Shown here: piece by piece, positions 26,710 to 36,304 of the stretch
Position numbering within the stretch: the stretch's first letter is position 1
How the letters are laid out: every line of letters starts with the position of its first letter
Assembly: GCA_002162755.1 (NCBI GenBank)
Contig: MAAS01000023.1
Coordinates: forward strand, 1 to 62,025
Reading direction: 5' to 3'
Source: Gammaproteobacteria bacterium 50_400_T64
GTDB taxonomy: Bacteria; Pseudomonadota; Gammaproteobacteria; Pseudomonadales; Porticoccaceae
Length of the DNA stretch: 62,025 bases
Position numbers and translations under genes: made by a program
Notes under the pieces: model-generated
The model's input: only the letters and a program-made list of their open reading frames with translations
The model's database searches: none
Told to the model about the DNA's origin: nothing

Positions 26710-27180
26710 CTAAACTCTATTTAATTCATGTTTAACAAGACTCTTTGCTTTGATAAATTGACTGTGGGGCAAATAGATTAAATCGGCCACCTTGCGAATC
26801 AAACTTTCTTCGTGTTTATCGAGAACATTGTCTATAAATGCGACATGCCACATGTGTTTGATGAGCTCGAATTTATCGTCGGCGGAAAAATGTAGATTAA
26901 CCTGCCCGGTAAACTCATAGAGTGAGGTGGAGTCTGCGACTTCACTCTGGGCCAGGCTGAATAGCTCCTCACATTCCTCTGTGGATAGATCAAAGGTGCT
27001 TGTTAGTAAGGCTTTGACAGACGCCTGCTCTTTTTCGTCGATCAAATTATCGCTGAGCATGGTTTCAATCAACAGTGCGGCACTGGCTTTTTGGATGTTT
27101 TTCAGCGGCTTATCAATTCCCCCTTCCGTTTCAGGATTTAAGATTTTTTCCTGAAAGAAAGTTTTTATTTTACTGATCAT
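26710..27180 (-). CDS. TerB-like protein
   Basis: 156-residue all-helical acidic protein of the TerB superfamily (COG4103 type). Recognisable core: [26 protein letters not shown] (about 35-60), an aspartate-bearing helix pair, then [33 protein letters not shown] (about 105-137). Family members are often annotated as tellurite resistance but there is no tellurite operon here; a general metal-binding or membrane-stress role is more careful. The ATG overlaps the tal stop (ATGA), so the two genes are coupled. Confidence 0.85.
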   Translation of the reverse strand: MISKIKTFFQEKILNPETEGGIDKPLKNIQKASAALLIETMLSDNLIDEKEQASVKALLTSTFDLSTEECEELFSLAQSEVADSTSLYEFTGQVNLHFSADDKFELIKHMWHVAFIDNVLDKHEESLIRKVADLIYLPHSQFIKAKSLVKHELNRV

Positions 27181-28142
27181 GCGGCTTGCCCTTTGATAAT
27201 AGGGGTGAGCATATTTTCCAGTGCCACCTGGTCGCGGATAAACAGGCGAATGCCTTCAGCGAGTTTTTCACTGGCCATCGCATCGTTGTTAATATCGAGG
27301 CGGAAACTACTGGGGTCGTAGTTTAATTTTGGGGTTTTATTGTCGAGTTTATCACTGGATAACTTACGTTCTACACTACCCGTTTCCGCTTCAAGTTCAG
27401 CGAGCAGAGCGGGGCTAATGGTCAGCTTGTCACAACCTGCGAGGGCTTCAATTTGACCGATATTACGGAAGCTGGCACCCATGATGATGGTGTTATAACC
27501 ATGGGATTTGTAATAGTCGAAGATAGCGCTAACAGACATAACGCCCGGGTCGAGTTCGGCACTGGCAAAACCGTTTTCGCTGCGGGCTTTATACCAATCG
27601 TGTATGCGACCAACAAAGGGTGAGATTAAGTGGGCACCTGCATCTGCCGCAGCCGCGGCCTGCGCGAGATTAAACAATAAGGTTAAATTACAGTTGATCC
27701 CCTTTTCCTGCAGTGCTTTCGCGGCTTGAATACCTTCCCAGGTGGCGGCTATTTTGATTAGCACACGGTCTTTTTCAACACCTTGTTGCTGGTACAGATC
27801 GATTAATTTATGGGCGCGCACAATGGTTGCTTTGGTGTCAAAGGAAAGGCGGGCATCGACTTCAGTGGAAATTACGCCGGGAATTAATTTGAGGATTTCA
27901 CAACCAAAGCGAACCGCGACCTGGTCGCAGGCATCGGCCATGGGGTCACGACTACTCGAACTTACCTGGGCGCAGGTCGCTTGCAATAGCGGCTGATACT
28001 CAGGCATTTGTGCCGCTTTTAAAATTAGCGAGGGGTTGGTCGTCGCATCCTCAGGGTGATAGGTGGCAATGGCGTTAATATCGCCGGTATCGGCGACTAC
28101 TGATGTCATGGTTTTAAGCTGTTGCAGTTTTGTGCTCATCAT
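27177..28142 (-). CDS. tal: Transaldolase
   Basis: Pentose phosphate pathway enzyme exchanging dihydroxyacetone units between sedoheptulose 7-phosphate and glyceraldehyde 3-phosphate. Class I TalB type, 321 residues. The Schiff-base lysine is K130 in [11 protein letters not shown]; the start signature DATTNPSLI (32-40) and FVGRIHDWY are also present. Start at tandem ATGs (28142 and 28139). It is upstream of, and overlaps, the terB-like gene. In Pseudomonas tal lies close to mlaA and the rss pair; here the pga operon intervenes. Confidence 0.97.
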   Translation of the reverse strand: MMSTKLQQLKTMTSVVADTGDINAIATYHPEDATTNPSLILKAAQMPEYQPLLQATCAQVSSSSRDPMADACDQVAVRFGCEILKLIPGVISTEVDARLSFDTKATIVRAHKLIDLYQQQGVEKDRVLIKIAATWEGIQAAKALQEKGINCNLTLLFNLAQAAAAADAGAHLISPFVGRIHDWYKARSENGFASAELDPGVMSVSAIFDYYKSHGYNTIIMGASFRNIGQIEALAGCDKLTISPALLAELEAETGSVERKLSSDKLDNKTPKLNYDPSSFRLDINNDAMASEKLAEGIRLFIRDQVALENMLTPIIKGQAA

Positions 28143-28187
28143 TCCTCACAGGGTCATCGGTTCGCGTGGCAGGTGTGTCTTAGTCGC

Positions 28188-29225
28188 TTACGTATTTGAT
28201 CGGTCTGCTGCATAGTTACTCATCAACGCAAGCGCTTCAAGTAGCACCTTTATATCAGCGTCATCTCTATGGGCTTTTTCACTAATCAAGCGGCGGAATT
28301 TTCTTGCCCCAGGTTGGCCGTGGAATAAACCCAGTATATGGCGAGTAAGATAGTGCAGGCGGGCACCACTCAATAGCGACCGCTCTACAAAGGGTAGAAA
28401 TTTTTCCAAAATTTCGAGGCGTGTTAGGGATGCTTTATTCTGTCGATAAAACAGAGAGTCCATTTCAGCAAGCAGGTAAGGGTTGTGATAAGCCTCGCGG
28501 CCCAGCATCACACCATCAACGTGCTGAAGATGGCTGTTAATTTGTTCGATACTGTCAATGCCACCATTAATAATAAATTCACACTCGGGAAAGCGACGTT
28601 TGAGCTGGTAAACAGCGTCATAAATCAGTGGCGGTATGCTGCGGTTATCTTTGGGGCTAAGGCCTTGGAGCAGGGCGTTGCGGGCGTGGACGATAAAAGC
28701 ATCACAGCCAGCATCGCTATTAATACCGACAAAATCCTCTAATTCCCCGTGGCTGGTTTGATTGTCAACGCCGATACGGTGTTTCAGGGTCACGGGGAGT
28801 TCGACGGCATCCTTCATCGCGGCAATACATTGGGCGACCAATTTTGGCTCCTTCATCAGGCACGCGCCAAAACGGCCCTTTTGCACACGGTCACTAGGGC
28901 ATCCGCAGTTCAAATTGATTTCATCGTAGCCGTATTGTGCGGCAATTTTGGCACAGGCAGCGAGGGCCGTGGGGTCGCTACCGCCCAGCTGTAGCGCAAC
29001 AGGGTGCTCGGCTTCATCGAAGGCGAGGTGATAGTCCGCATCACCGTGCAAGATGGCTCCGGTGGTAATCATTTCGGTGTAAAGCAAACTGTGTTGGCTG
29101 ATAAGGCGCAAAAAATAGCGACAATAACGGTCTGTCCAGTCGAGCATGGGGGCGACGCAAATACGCCGTTGAACTGGGGGCTGGATATCCCCCGTTAATC
29201 TGGTTTTAGAGGTGTTTTCGGTCAT
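28188..29225 (-). CDS. dusA: tRNA-dihydrouridine(20/20a) synthase DusA
   Basis: FMN-dependent reductase forming dihydrouridine at tRNA positions 20 and 20a with NADPH. The DusA start RRICVAPMLDWTDRYCRYF (about 21-39) differs from DusB/DusC and identifies the subgroup. NLNCGCPSDRVQ, the catalytic cysteine in GRFGACLMKEP and INGGID follow. 345 residues. Same strand as tal, 45 bp upstream of it. Its promoter probably lies in the 190-bp gap shared with the divergent aldehyde dehydrogenase. Confidence 0.96.
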   Translation of the reverse strand: MTENTSKTRLTGDIQPPVQRRICVAPMLDWTDRYCRYFLRLISQHSLLYTEMITTGAILHGDADYHLAFDEAEHPVALQLGGSDPTALAACAKIAAQYGYDEINLNCGCPSDRVQKGRFGACLMKEPKLVAQCIAAMKDAVELPVTLKHRIGVDNQTSHGELEDFVGINSDAGCDAFIVHARNALLQGLSPKDNRSIPPLIYDAVYQLKRRFPECEFIINGGIDSIEQINSHLQHVDGVMLGREAYHNPYLLAEMDSLFYRQNKASLTRLEILEKFLPFVERSLLSGARLHYLTRHILGLFHGQPGARKFRRLISEKAHRDDADIKVLLEALALMSNYAADRSNT

Positions 29226-29416
29226 CGCTGTTGATCGTTTACCTGAGCTTTAATGCAATGCATTTTACCCTGTATAAGCCCAGTGAATCGAGCGACGTCT
29301 CATGTTATATTGCCGCGCTGAAGAATTCCTGATAAAGGTCGCTGTGCTGTTGGCCAACACCTTTTAATTAGAACGTAAAACTGTATAAATAATTATGGGC
29401 TTAGGAGGCTTATCCG

Positions 29417-30865
29417 ATGATCACTAGAGATAAAATGTATGTGAACGGCCAGTGGCAAACGCCTGCTGGCGACAGTGTTGCAGAGATTGTTAACCCGGCG
29501 ACAGAAGCAGTGGTTGCTAAAGTCAGCCTGGGAAATGAAGCCGATATTGATGTTGCAGTACGCGCTGCCCGCGCTGCCTTTGACAGCTGGTCACAAACGC
29601 CGGCTGAAGAGCGAGCTGTTTATCTTGATAAAATCGTTGCGGGTTTAGAAGCGCGCACGGACGATTTGGCCGATGCTATTACCTCTGAAATGGGCGTCCC
29701 CGTTATGTTGTGTAAAGGGGCGCAAATTGGCAACCCCGTCTTTACCTTTAAAGAAGCGGCCGAGCTGGCGCGTAACTACGAATTTGAAAGCGATCACGGC
29801 AGTACCCACGTGGTACGTGAAGCGGCTGGCGTTTGCGGCTTAATTACGCCGTGGAATTTTCCACTCAATCAAATCGCTGGCAAGCTTGCCCCGGCACTGG
29901 CGGCAGGTTGTACCGTTGTCTTAAAGCCGAGTGAACTGGCACCGCTTGATGCTTTTATTCTCGCTGAAATTATTGATGAAGCGGGTTTGCCAAACGGTGT
30001 CTTTAATCTGGTTGTTGGTGCTGGCCCTGTGGTTGGTGAAGCATTATCTAGCCACCCAGAAGTAGATGTTGTTTCTATTACTGGCTCAACCCGTGCGGGT
30101 GCTGCCGTTGCTGTTGCCGCCGCGCCGACTATTAAGCGTGTTTGTCAGGAGCTGGGCGGTAAGTCAGCGAACATTATTCTCGACGATGCCGATTACGCTC
30201 GTGCTGTAAAAGGCGGCGTGCGCCTGTCCATGTTTAATAGCGGGCAGGCCTGTAACGGCCCCACGCGTATGCTTATTCCCCGTAAAGATCAGGCTGAAAT
30301 TGAAGAGATTGCCCTTAAGGCCATCGAAACAATTAAGATTGGCAACCCCTTAGAAGATGACACTTACATGGGCCCGCTGGCCAACAAGGCTCAGTACACG
30401 CGTGTATTAAGTTTTATTCAGCGCGGTATTGATGAAGGCGTTACGGTATTGGCCGGTGGTACTGATAAACCAGAAGGCTGCGATAAGGGTTACTACATTA
30501 AACCTACAATCTTCACCAATGTGAGTAATGACATGCTCAGTGCTCAGGAAGAGGCTTTTGGTCCTGTTCTGTGCCTGATTCCCTACGACACGGAAGAAGA
30601 GGCTATCGCCATTGCTAATGACAGTCCCTATGGTTTGTCGAGCTACATTCAGTCGAGTGATATTGAGCGCGCCCGTAAAGTGGGTCGTCAAATGCGTGCC
30701 GGCCACGTCGAGTTAAACGGTGCTCGCTTTGATCAGGGCGCACCTTTCGGTGGTTATCGTCAGTCGGGCAATGGCCGTGAACATGGCCAGTGGGGTTTAG
30801 AGGATTACCTCGAAACGAAAGCGATGATTGGTTATATACCGCGTAAGCCAAAGCCTAAAAAATAA
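29417..30865 (+). CDS. NAD(P)-dependent aldehyde dehydrogenase
   Basis: Aldehyde dehydrogenase superfamily, oxidising an aldehyde to a carboxylate. Seen in 482 residues: the oxyanion Asn motif TPWNFPLNQ (about 139-147), cofactor-binding KPSE, SITGSTRAG, the general-base Glu in CQELGGKSANI and the catalytic Cys in NSGQACNGPTRM (about residue 286). It resembles the branch acting on broad aliphatic or semialdehyde substrates; the true substrate cannot be told. Ribosome site AGGAGG just before the ATG. Monocistronic, ended by the strong bidirectional terminator shared with the amidohydrolase. Confidence 0.93.
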   Translation: MITRDKMYVNGQWQTPAGDSVAEIVNPATEAVVAKVSLGNEADIDVAVRAARAAFDSWSQTPAEERAVYLDKIVAGLEARTDDLADAITSEMGVPVMLCKGAQIGNPVFTFKEAAELARNYEFESDHGSTHVVREAAGVCGLITPWNFPLNQIAGKLAPALAAGCTVVLKPSELAPLDAFILAEIIDEAGLPNGVFNLVVGAGPVVGEALSSHPEVDVVSITGSTRAGAAVAVAAAPTIKRVCQELGGKSANIILDDADYARAVKGGVRLSMFNSGQACNGPTRMLIPRKDQAEIEEIALKAIETIKIGNPLEDDTYMGPLANKAQYTRVLSFIQRGIDEGVTVLAGGTDKPEGCDKGYYIKPTIFTNVSNDMLSAQEEAFGPVLCLIPYDTEEEAIAIANDSPYGLSSYIQSSDIERARKVGRQMRAGHVELNGARFDQGAPFGGYRQSGNGREHGQWGLEDYLETKAMIGYIPRKPKPKK

Positions 30866-30871
30866 GGTTTG

Positions 30872-30920
30872 ACCCACGCATAAAAAAGCCCGCTGTTTGC
30901 GGGCTTTTTTATGCGTGGGT
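30872..30920. terminator. Bidirectional rho-independent terminator
   Basis: Perfect 22-bp inverted repeat (30872-30893 / 30899-30920) with a TGTTT loop; the core GCCCGC/GCGGGC is flanked by A- and T-runs, so it works on both strands. It separates the convergent aldehyde dehydrogenase and amidohydrolase genes. Confidence 0.95.
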
Positions 30921-31009
30921 GATTATGGTTAACAAAATGATAGCCTTTCTTAGAGCTCGCTAATAACTATGCTAATAATTACGAATCGAGCCTGAAATCA
31001 CTTTACCCC

Positions 31010-32719
31010 TTATAACGTTTTGGCCAGAGGGCCACGCAAGAGCTTGCCCGGGTAGGTGCCGGTATGCTCACCGTCGCGCATCAAAACCACGCCGTTAACG
31101 ATGGTCGATGAGATACCTTCGGCTTTTTGAACAAGGCGTCGCGCCCCAGTCGGTAGGTCGTGTTTCACTTCTGGCATCAAAGGGTTAATGGTATCGGGGT
31201 CGAAAACATTAATGTCTGCCGCCATACCTTCCTTGATCAAACCTCGGTCGTCAAAGCCCCAGGCTGAACCTGTGTCATGGGTAATCATTTTGATGGCTTC
31301 TTCCAGCGTGAAAGCATTCTCTTCACGTACCCAATGAGCGAGCACGTGGGTTTGCAGAGATGAATCCATGATCTGCGAAACGTGAGCACCGGAGTCGGAA
31401 AAGGTGACGACTGAACGAGGGTGACGCATCATTTCCAGTACGTGATCCTGATTTTCATTAAACAGGGGCTGGCGGAAGAAGACCTTCAAGTCGTGTTGCA
31501 GGGCGATTTCTATCATTGCATCGACGGGGTCAAGGTGAAGCTCTTCGGCAATTTCAGCCACGGTTTTGTGCGGCCCTTTAATGGTATTCATCACCAGTAG
31601 CCAGTTGTAATCGGGGCGGCGCATTTCCGCACCGACTGCTTTGCCTTCCTGATGGCTAGCGCTGGCGGATTCGACGAGACGGGCGCGCATGACCGGGTCT
31701 TGCAGGCCCACTTTTTGTTCGGCCAATGACAACTCGCGGAATTCTTTCCACACCGGGAATTTATCAAAGGGCAGGCGCGTTTCGAAAGACATCATCACAT
31801 TGAGGGCGCGGCTGTGTACCTGGGCAAACATGGTGCCGCCCAGCTCTGCGGTTTCGTTTAACAGGTCGAAATAGGGAGGCCAGATATCGGGAGCGCGCCG
31901 GGCGCTAAACATACCCCAGGTCACGGGGCGGCCCGATTCCACGGCGAGGTCACGTAGGCGTACTTGATATTCACGTTGTGACGCCGGGTCGCGCCCGGCT
32001 TCCTCGCTGGCGATTTCGAAAATACCGGCGTCCAGTTCACTCATTACACCGACCAGTTCTTTGACCTCATCCCAGGTAGCCAGCCGGCTGGAGACCGGAC
32101 GCCCCTCGGGGGTTTGGTGATTGCGAGTGCGAGAGGTAGAAAAGCCGATGGCACCAGCGCGAATCGAGTCGGCCAGTTCCTTCTTCATAATTGCCATATC
32201 GGCTTCTGTGGCTTCATCGGTAAAGGCGCGCTCGCCCATGGCGTAAGTGCGAAGGGCGGAGTGGCCGACGTAGCCGCTGTAATTGATGCCCTTGGGTAGC
32301 GCTTCCAGAGCGTCGAGGTATTCGGGGTAGGTTTCCCAGGTCCAGTCGATACCGGCTTCCATCGCCGCACCGGAAATGTCTTCCGCACGCTCGAGGTTAC
32401 GTACCACAAAGTGCTTATCTTTGGCGGCGCAGGGGGCCAGCGTAAAGCCACAGTTGCCCATGACGACAGTGGTAATGCCGTGCCATACCGAGCAAGTACC
32501 CAGTGGGTCCCAGGAAATTTGTGCATCCATATGAGTGTGGCCGTCAATAAAGCCGGGCGTGACGACTTGCCCTTTGGCGTCGATAACTTCCGTGGCATCA
32601 CCATCGACACTGCCAACGGTGGTGATAATGCCGTCTTTAATGCCAATGTCAGCATTAAAGCGTGCAGCACCAGAGCCATCGATAATGGCGCCATTTTTGA
32701 TGATTAAATCATAGTTCAT
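31010..32719 (-). CDS. N-acyl-D-amino-acid deacylase family amidohydrolase
   Basis: Zinc amidohydrolase of the D-aminoacylase group. The product from ATG 32719 (569 residues) starts with the typical beta-sandwich strand MNYDLIIKNGAIIDGSG; GGGAG stands just upstream. A longer reading frame exists but its extra 44 residues look unlike the family. Metal motif GFIDGHTHMDAQ (HxH), NCGFTLAPC with the bridging Cys position, a catalytic Asp in VVTFSDSGAHVSQ, and a C-terminal GMAADINVFD closing the sandwich are present. Substrate unknown; D-amino-acid derivatives, dihydropyrimidine-like or other amides are possible. Confidence 0.9.
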   Translation of the reverse strand: MNYDLIIKNGAIIDGSGAARFNADIGIKDGIITTVGSVDGDATEVIDAKGQVVTPGFIDGHTHMDAQISWDPLGTCSVWHGITTVVMGNCGFTLAPCAAKDKHFVVRNLERAEDISGAAMEAGIDWTWETYPEYLDALEALPKGINYSGYVGHSALRTYAMGERAFTDEATEADMAIMKKELADSIRAGAIGFSTSRTRNHQTPEGRPVSSRLATWDEVKELVGVMSELDAGIFEIASEEAGRDPASQREYQVRLRDLAVESGRPVTWGMFSARRAPDIWPPYFDLLNETAELGGTMFAQVHSRALNVMMSFETRLPFDKFPVWKEFRELSLAEQKVGLQDPVMRARLVESASASHQEGKAVGAEMRRPDYNWLLVMNTIKGPHKTVAEIAEELHLDPVDAMIEIALQHDLKVFFRQPLFNENQDHVLEMMRHPRSVVTFSDSGAHVSQIMDSSLQTHVLAHWVREENAFTLEEAIKMITHDTGSAWGFDDRGLIKEGMAADINVFDPDTINPLMPEVKHDLPTGARRLVQKAEGISSTIVNGVVLMRDGEHTGTYPGKLLRGPLAKTL

Positions 32720-33085
32720 TATTATTGCTCCCGATGCTCTGCAGCATCGCCAGTTAAAGACATTATTGGATAAATACGATGACGTCAGATTTGCAATCCA
32801 TTCATACAAGGTTGATGGATTACCAAGGCTGAGTACTTCATTTGTCGACACGCCACAGTTTTTATTTATATTTATTCGTCAGAGCATAAACCACAGGCAG
32901 TGGGAATGCCATGTCTGGCATGCGTGCTACGTGCGGGCCGAAATCCCTTGCTGAGCAAAGGGTTGTTGTATGGGGTGGCGATATTTTTGCTTTAATTAGC
33001 GGCTTAGAACGTGTAGAAAGTCCATCCAGCCATTCAATATACCCTTCGATTGCCAGAAGTGGTGCGGCTAATAAATAATCACACT
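32720..33085. other. Intergenic region between divergent genes
   Basis: 366 bp between the amidohydrolase and thioesterase starts. It should hold both promoters. I see only the amidohydrolase ribosome site (about 32727-32731) and no convincing -35/-10 pair, hairpin or conserved short gene. Small open frames here lack ribosome sites and protein-like composition. Confidence 0.6.
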
Positions 33086-33919
33086 ATGACGAAGGGCGTT
33101 TTTTTGAAATCTTTATTTGTTGAAAAAAATGGCTGTTACATCCCCACAGAACATGCGGCTAGTCCCTGGGGGCCAGTCACCATTCACGGTGGTGCCTCTG
33201 CCGGTTTAATGACGAGTTTAATAGAGGAGCAGTTCCCTACAGATACCATGCAATTGGCGCGCTTAACGGTGGATCTTTTCCGCCCCGTGCCAATGGCTGC
33301 GCTAGAACCACGCAGCCGTATTATTCGCGATGGCAAGCGGATAAAAGTACTGGAGGTGTCTTTGTTTAACGAGGGAAAAGAGATATGTCGTAGCAACGCA
33401 TTGATCGTCGAGAAGCAAGATATCGTATTACCCACTCATGCTCAGTTACCCGAGCTGCCACCTCAAAAAATTATCGATGCCTTTGCCCAGGATGAGGTGA
33501 TTGGCATTAATGCTATTAATACAGCGTCGGGGGTTGAGTATCCACCGGGCCTGCATACTTTAATCCCCTTAAAGCCAATATTTCTCAACCTGGGTGTGGG
33601 GCGAGGTTGTTCCTGGGTGCGGCTGCCGTTAAATGTACGAGAGGGTATTGAAAATTCACCGCTAGTGAGTGTCGCCACGTTGTCTGATTTTAGTAATGGT
33701 TTTGCTCAGCTGTATTTAAGCCCCGAACAAGGGTTTATTAATGCCGACATTACGCTGAATCTACACCGCATGCCGGTTGACGACTGGATTGTTATTGACG
33801 CGTACACCCGTGCTCAGCCCAACGGTATCGCCATGGTTGAGACCGTGCTCTATGACCAGCACGGGATGATAGGTCGGGTTAGTCAGTCGAATATGACGAT
33901 GAGCACGTTTAGACAATAG
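33086..33919 (+). CDS. Thioesterase family protein (TesB-like acyl-CoA thioesterase)
   Basis: Double-hotdog acyl-CoA thioesterase-like protein of the 4HBT_3 type. The N-terminal hotdog has WGPVTIHGGASAGLMTSLIE (about residues 30-49) and the strand pair LARLTVDLFRPVP; the C-terminal hotdog has FSNGFAQLYLSPEQGFINADITLNLHR and the final GMIGRVSQSNM. I take ATG 33086 (277 residues); a TTG 36 bp upstream is possible, and neither has a good ribosome site. Its role (acyl-CoA release or degradation) is not fixed by neighbours: a J-protein gene converges 7 bp downstream. Confidence 0.85.
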   Translation: MTKGVFLKSLFVEKNGCYIPTEHAASPWGPVTIHGGASAGLMTSLIEEQFPTDTMQLARLTVDLFRPVPMAALEPRSRIIRDGKRIKVLEVSLFNEGKEICRSNALIVEKQDIVLPTHAQLPELPPQKIIDAFAQDEVIGINAINTASGVEYPPGLHTLIPLKPIFLNLGVGRGCSWVRLPLNVREGIENSPLVSVATLSDFSNGFAQLYLSPEQGFINADITLNLHRMPVDDWIVIDAYTRAQPNGIAMVETVLYDQHGMIGRVSQSNMTMSTFRQ

Positions 33920-33926
33920 GCTGCTT

Positions 33927-34640
33927 TTAGCCAATCAGTGTATCTTTTGCCGCGTTGATTTTAGCGGCCAGGTAATCATTGCCGCCTCTGTCCGGGTGAA
34001 GTTTCTGAATCAGCCGTTTGTGGGCTTTAATGATTTCTTCTTTGCTGGCACCTTCTTCAAGGCCGAGAATTTGCCAGGCTTCATTTTTTGCCGTGGCAGT
34101 ATCGGGCTGGCTGTACTGTTGCTGATACTGCTCGTTACCGCTGTTGTGAAAACGGCGGGCCAGGTAGGCGCTGAGTAAGCGGGCGGCCTGGGGATCTTCG
34201 TTGCGCCATTGGGCGAGTAGGGGATCGAGCTGTTCGCGGCTCAAAGAGGATAGAGCCTGCCCCGTAAATTCCCCCTTGAGTACTTTGCCGTCAATGCTGC
34301 CATTGCCGATATTAACTTTAATTTCTATCGATTCGGCGCGTAGTGTCGGGCCAAATTTCGGGCCGCCGCTGCGTTGCCAGGCCTGCAGCATGGGCAGGGC
34401 GCGCATCAGCAGGCCTGCAGAGTTTTTCAATAGGGGTAAAAGGCCGGCGAGGGCGGCGGCCAGCCAGTGGGCGCGGCCGCTGAGTACCAGCGCCAGGGTC
34501 ACGCCAAACAGGCCGATAAAGATCAAGCGCCACAGGGCGGCCTTGCGCTCTTTTTCGGGTTTTTTCTGTAAGGCTTTGGCTTGTTGAATAAAGTACCAAA
34601 CAATAAAAGCGACGGCGATAAGTAGAATTAAACGTGGCAT
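33927..34640 (-). CDS. Membrane-anchored J-domain protein
   Basis: DnaJ-domain co-chaperone with N-terminal membrane helices (about 3-20 and 40-75) and a C-terminal J-domain (about 187-237) holding the HPD tripeptide as KLHPDRGGND, needed to stimulate DnaK. The middle holds a Q/Y-rich linker (EQYQQQYSQPDTATAKN). The J-domain at the C-terminus resembles DjlA/Tim14-type membrane J-proteins, but there is no DjlA TerB domain. 237 residues. Separate unit on the minus strand; trhP lies upstream on the same strand. Confidence 0.88.
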   Translation of the reverse strand: MPRLILLIAVAFIVWYFIQQAKALQKKPEKERKAALWRLIFIGLFGVTLALVLSGRAHWLAAALAGLLPLLKNSAGLLMRALPMLQAWQRSGGPKFGPTLRAESIEIKVNIGNGSIDGKVLKGEFTGQALSSLSREQLDPLLAQWRNEDPQAARLLSAYLARRFHNSGNEQYQQQYSQPDTATAKNEAWQILGLEEGASKEEIIKAHKRLIQKLHPDRGGNDYLAAKINAAKDTLIG

Positions 34641-34726
34641 AAATGATCGTTAGTTATTGGGGGTCATTACTATACTGTTGATTGGCGCTGCTGCGTACAG
34701 CTATCTGGCAGTGCAGCGCGCTCGTA

Positions 34727-36118
34727 TTAACCGGGTAAATAACGCATCAATAAAGCGTGGGAGTCGACATTAGTCAGGCTCGTATCGGCAATGGGAATAC
34801 GCACCACATGGCCGGAACCGGGGGCGGCACTCATTGCAACGCCTTCGGTATTCTCAAGGTCGTTAAGCTGAAAGGTGTGGTTACCCTGTGGGGTAATGAG
34901 TTCGAGAGTATCGCCCCGTTCAAAGCGATTTTTCACCTCAATCGTCAACCAGCCATTTTGCGTGTCGGTATCGATAATTTCACCGACGAATTGTTGCTGG
35001 CTATTACTGGAAGCACCCTTGCCATAGTTTTGATAAGCCTCGGGTACGTGACGACGATAGAAGCCCTCGGTGTAACCGCGATTGGCGAGGTGGTCGAGTT
35101 CACCCATCAGGCTCATATCGAAGGGTTTGCCGTTAACGGCTTCGTCAATGGCACGGCGATAGGTTTGTGCAGTACGGGCTACGTAATAATGGGACTTGGT
35201 GCGGCCTTCAATTTTCAGGGACTGAATGCCGAGATCGATCATGCGCGGCACGTGCTGTACAGCGCGCAGATCTTTCGAATTCATAATATAGGTGCCGTGC
35301 TCGTCTTCGTAGGCGGGCATAAATTCGCCGGGGCGATTGGCTTCCTGCAATAGCACCAGCGGTGGTTCATCAAAGCCCTGGGTGCTGGCCGGTTCACCGG
35401 CTTGCTCGGTCGAATCGCCCGGATTCCACGACTGTACATTAGGATCATGTATGTTGGGGTCAAGGGGAGTGATGTTACCGGTTTCATCCTGGGTAGCTTC
35501 GTGGGCCTGGTATTTCCAGCGGCAGGCATTGGTGCAGGCACCCTGGTTAGGGTCGCGGTGGTTCATATAGCCCGACAGCAGGCAGCGCCCCGAATAGGCA
35601 ATGCACAGTGCGCCGTGGACAAATACTTCAAGCTCCATCTCTGGGCACTCGTCGCGAATTTCGGCGATTTCATCGAGGGACAATTCGCGGGATAAAATCA
35701 CCCGGCTGAGGCCCTGTTTATACCAGAACTTTACCGACGCATAGTTCACCGCATTGGCTTGCACCGAGAGGTGGATCGGCATGTCGGGCCATTTCTCACG
35801 TACCAGCATGATCAAGCCGGGGTCCGACATGATCAGTGCATCCGGACCCATGGCGATAACCTCGGCCATATCGCGGATATAGGTTTTTACCTTGTTGTTG
35901 TGGGGCGAGATATTGCTGGCGATGTAGAACTTTTTATCCTGCTTGTGCGCCTCGGCAACGGCCTCGGCCATAATATCGAGGTGGTTAAACTCGTTGTTCC
36001 GCACGCGTAGGCTGTAGCGTGGTTGTCCGGCGTATACGGCATCGGCCCCATAGGCGAAAGCGTAACGCATACTTTTGTAGGTTCCGGCGGGGGAGAGCAG
36101 TTCGGGCATAGCTGGCAT
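34727..36118 (-). CDS. trhP: Prephenate-dependent tRNA uridine(34) hydroxylase TrhP
   Basis: Formerly YegQ, U32 peptidase family. It hydroxylates U34 of tRNAs to 5-hydroxyuridine, the first step to cmo5U, using prephenate. The family start MPELLSPAGTYKSMRYAFAYGADAVYAG (about 4-31), the YSLRVRNNEF motif, the cysteine-bearing HGALCIAYSGRCLLSGY and the GACTNACRWKY segment are all present; 463 residues is close to E. coli YegQ. The partner enzymes CmoA and CmoB are not in the window. Confidence 0.94.
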   Translation of the reverse strand: MPAMPELLSPAGTYKSMRYAFAYGADAVYAGQPRYSLRVRNNEFNHLDIMAEAVAEAHKQDKKFYIASNISPHNNKVKTYIRDMAEVIAMGPDALIMSDPGLIMLVREKWPDMPIHLSVQANAVNYASVKFWYKQGLSRVILSRELSLDEIAEIRDECPEMELEVFVHGALCIAYSGRCLLSGYMNHRDPNQGACTNACRWKYQAHEATQDETGNITPLDPNIHDPNVQSWNPGDSTEQAGEPASTQGFDEPPLVLLQEANRPGEFMPAYEDEHGTYIMNSKDLRAVQHVPRMIDLGIQSLKIEGRTKSHYYVARTAQTYRRAIDEAVNGKPFDMSLMGELDHLANRGYTEGFYRRHVPEAYQNYGKGASSNSQQQFVGEIIDTDTQNGWLTIEVKNRFERGDTLELITPQGNHTFQLNDLENTEGVAMSAAPGSGHVVRIPIADTSLTNVDSHALLMRYLPG

Positions 36119-36304
36119 GATGAGGACTATCGTTAAAATAAAATGGGGCGCTATTTTAGCCTATATAAGGCTTTGAAATAACAATTATTATCAGTCGAGT
36201 ATTGCTACCGCGTGGCTGAGTTTTTTACCGAGAAGTAAACGACTTGCTGTGCTCATAGCTTATAATGTGCGCCCACCTATTTCGCCCGCAGAGGAAACCG
36301 CACA

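Noticed and set aside
26710-27180. Tellurite resistance gene
   Set aside because: Only the TerB-like fold is present; there are no terA/C/D/E/Z genes, and the gene is coupled to transaldolase.
31010-32851. 613-residue form of the amidohydrolase
   Set aside because: The extra N-terminal part lacks similarity to the family start, and a good ribosome site precedes ATG 32719.
34201-34587. 128-residue open frame on the plus strand opposite the J-protein gene
   Set aside because: Arg/Pro-rich shadow of a GC-rich coding region, no ribosome site and antisense to a well supported gene.
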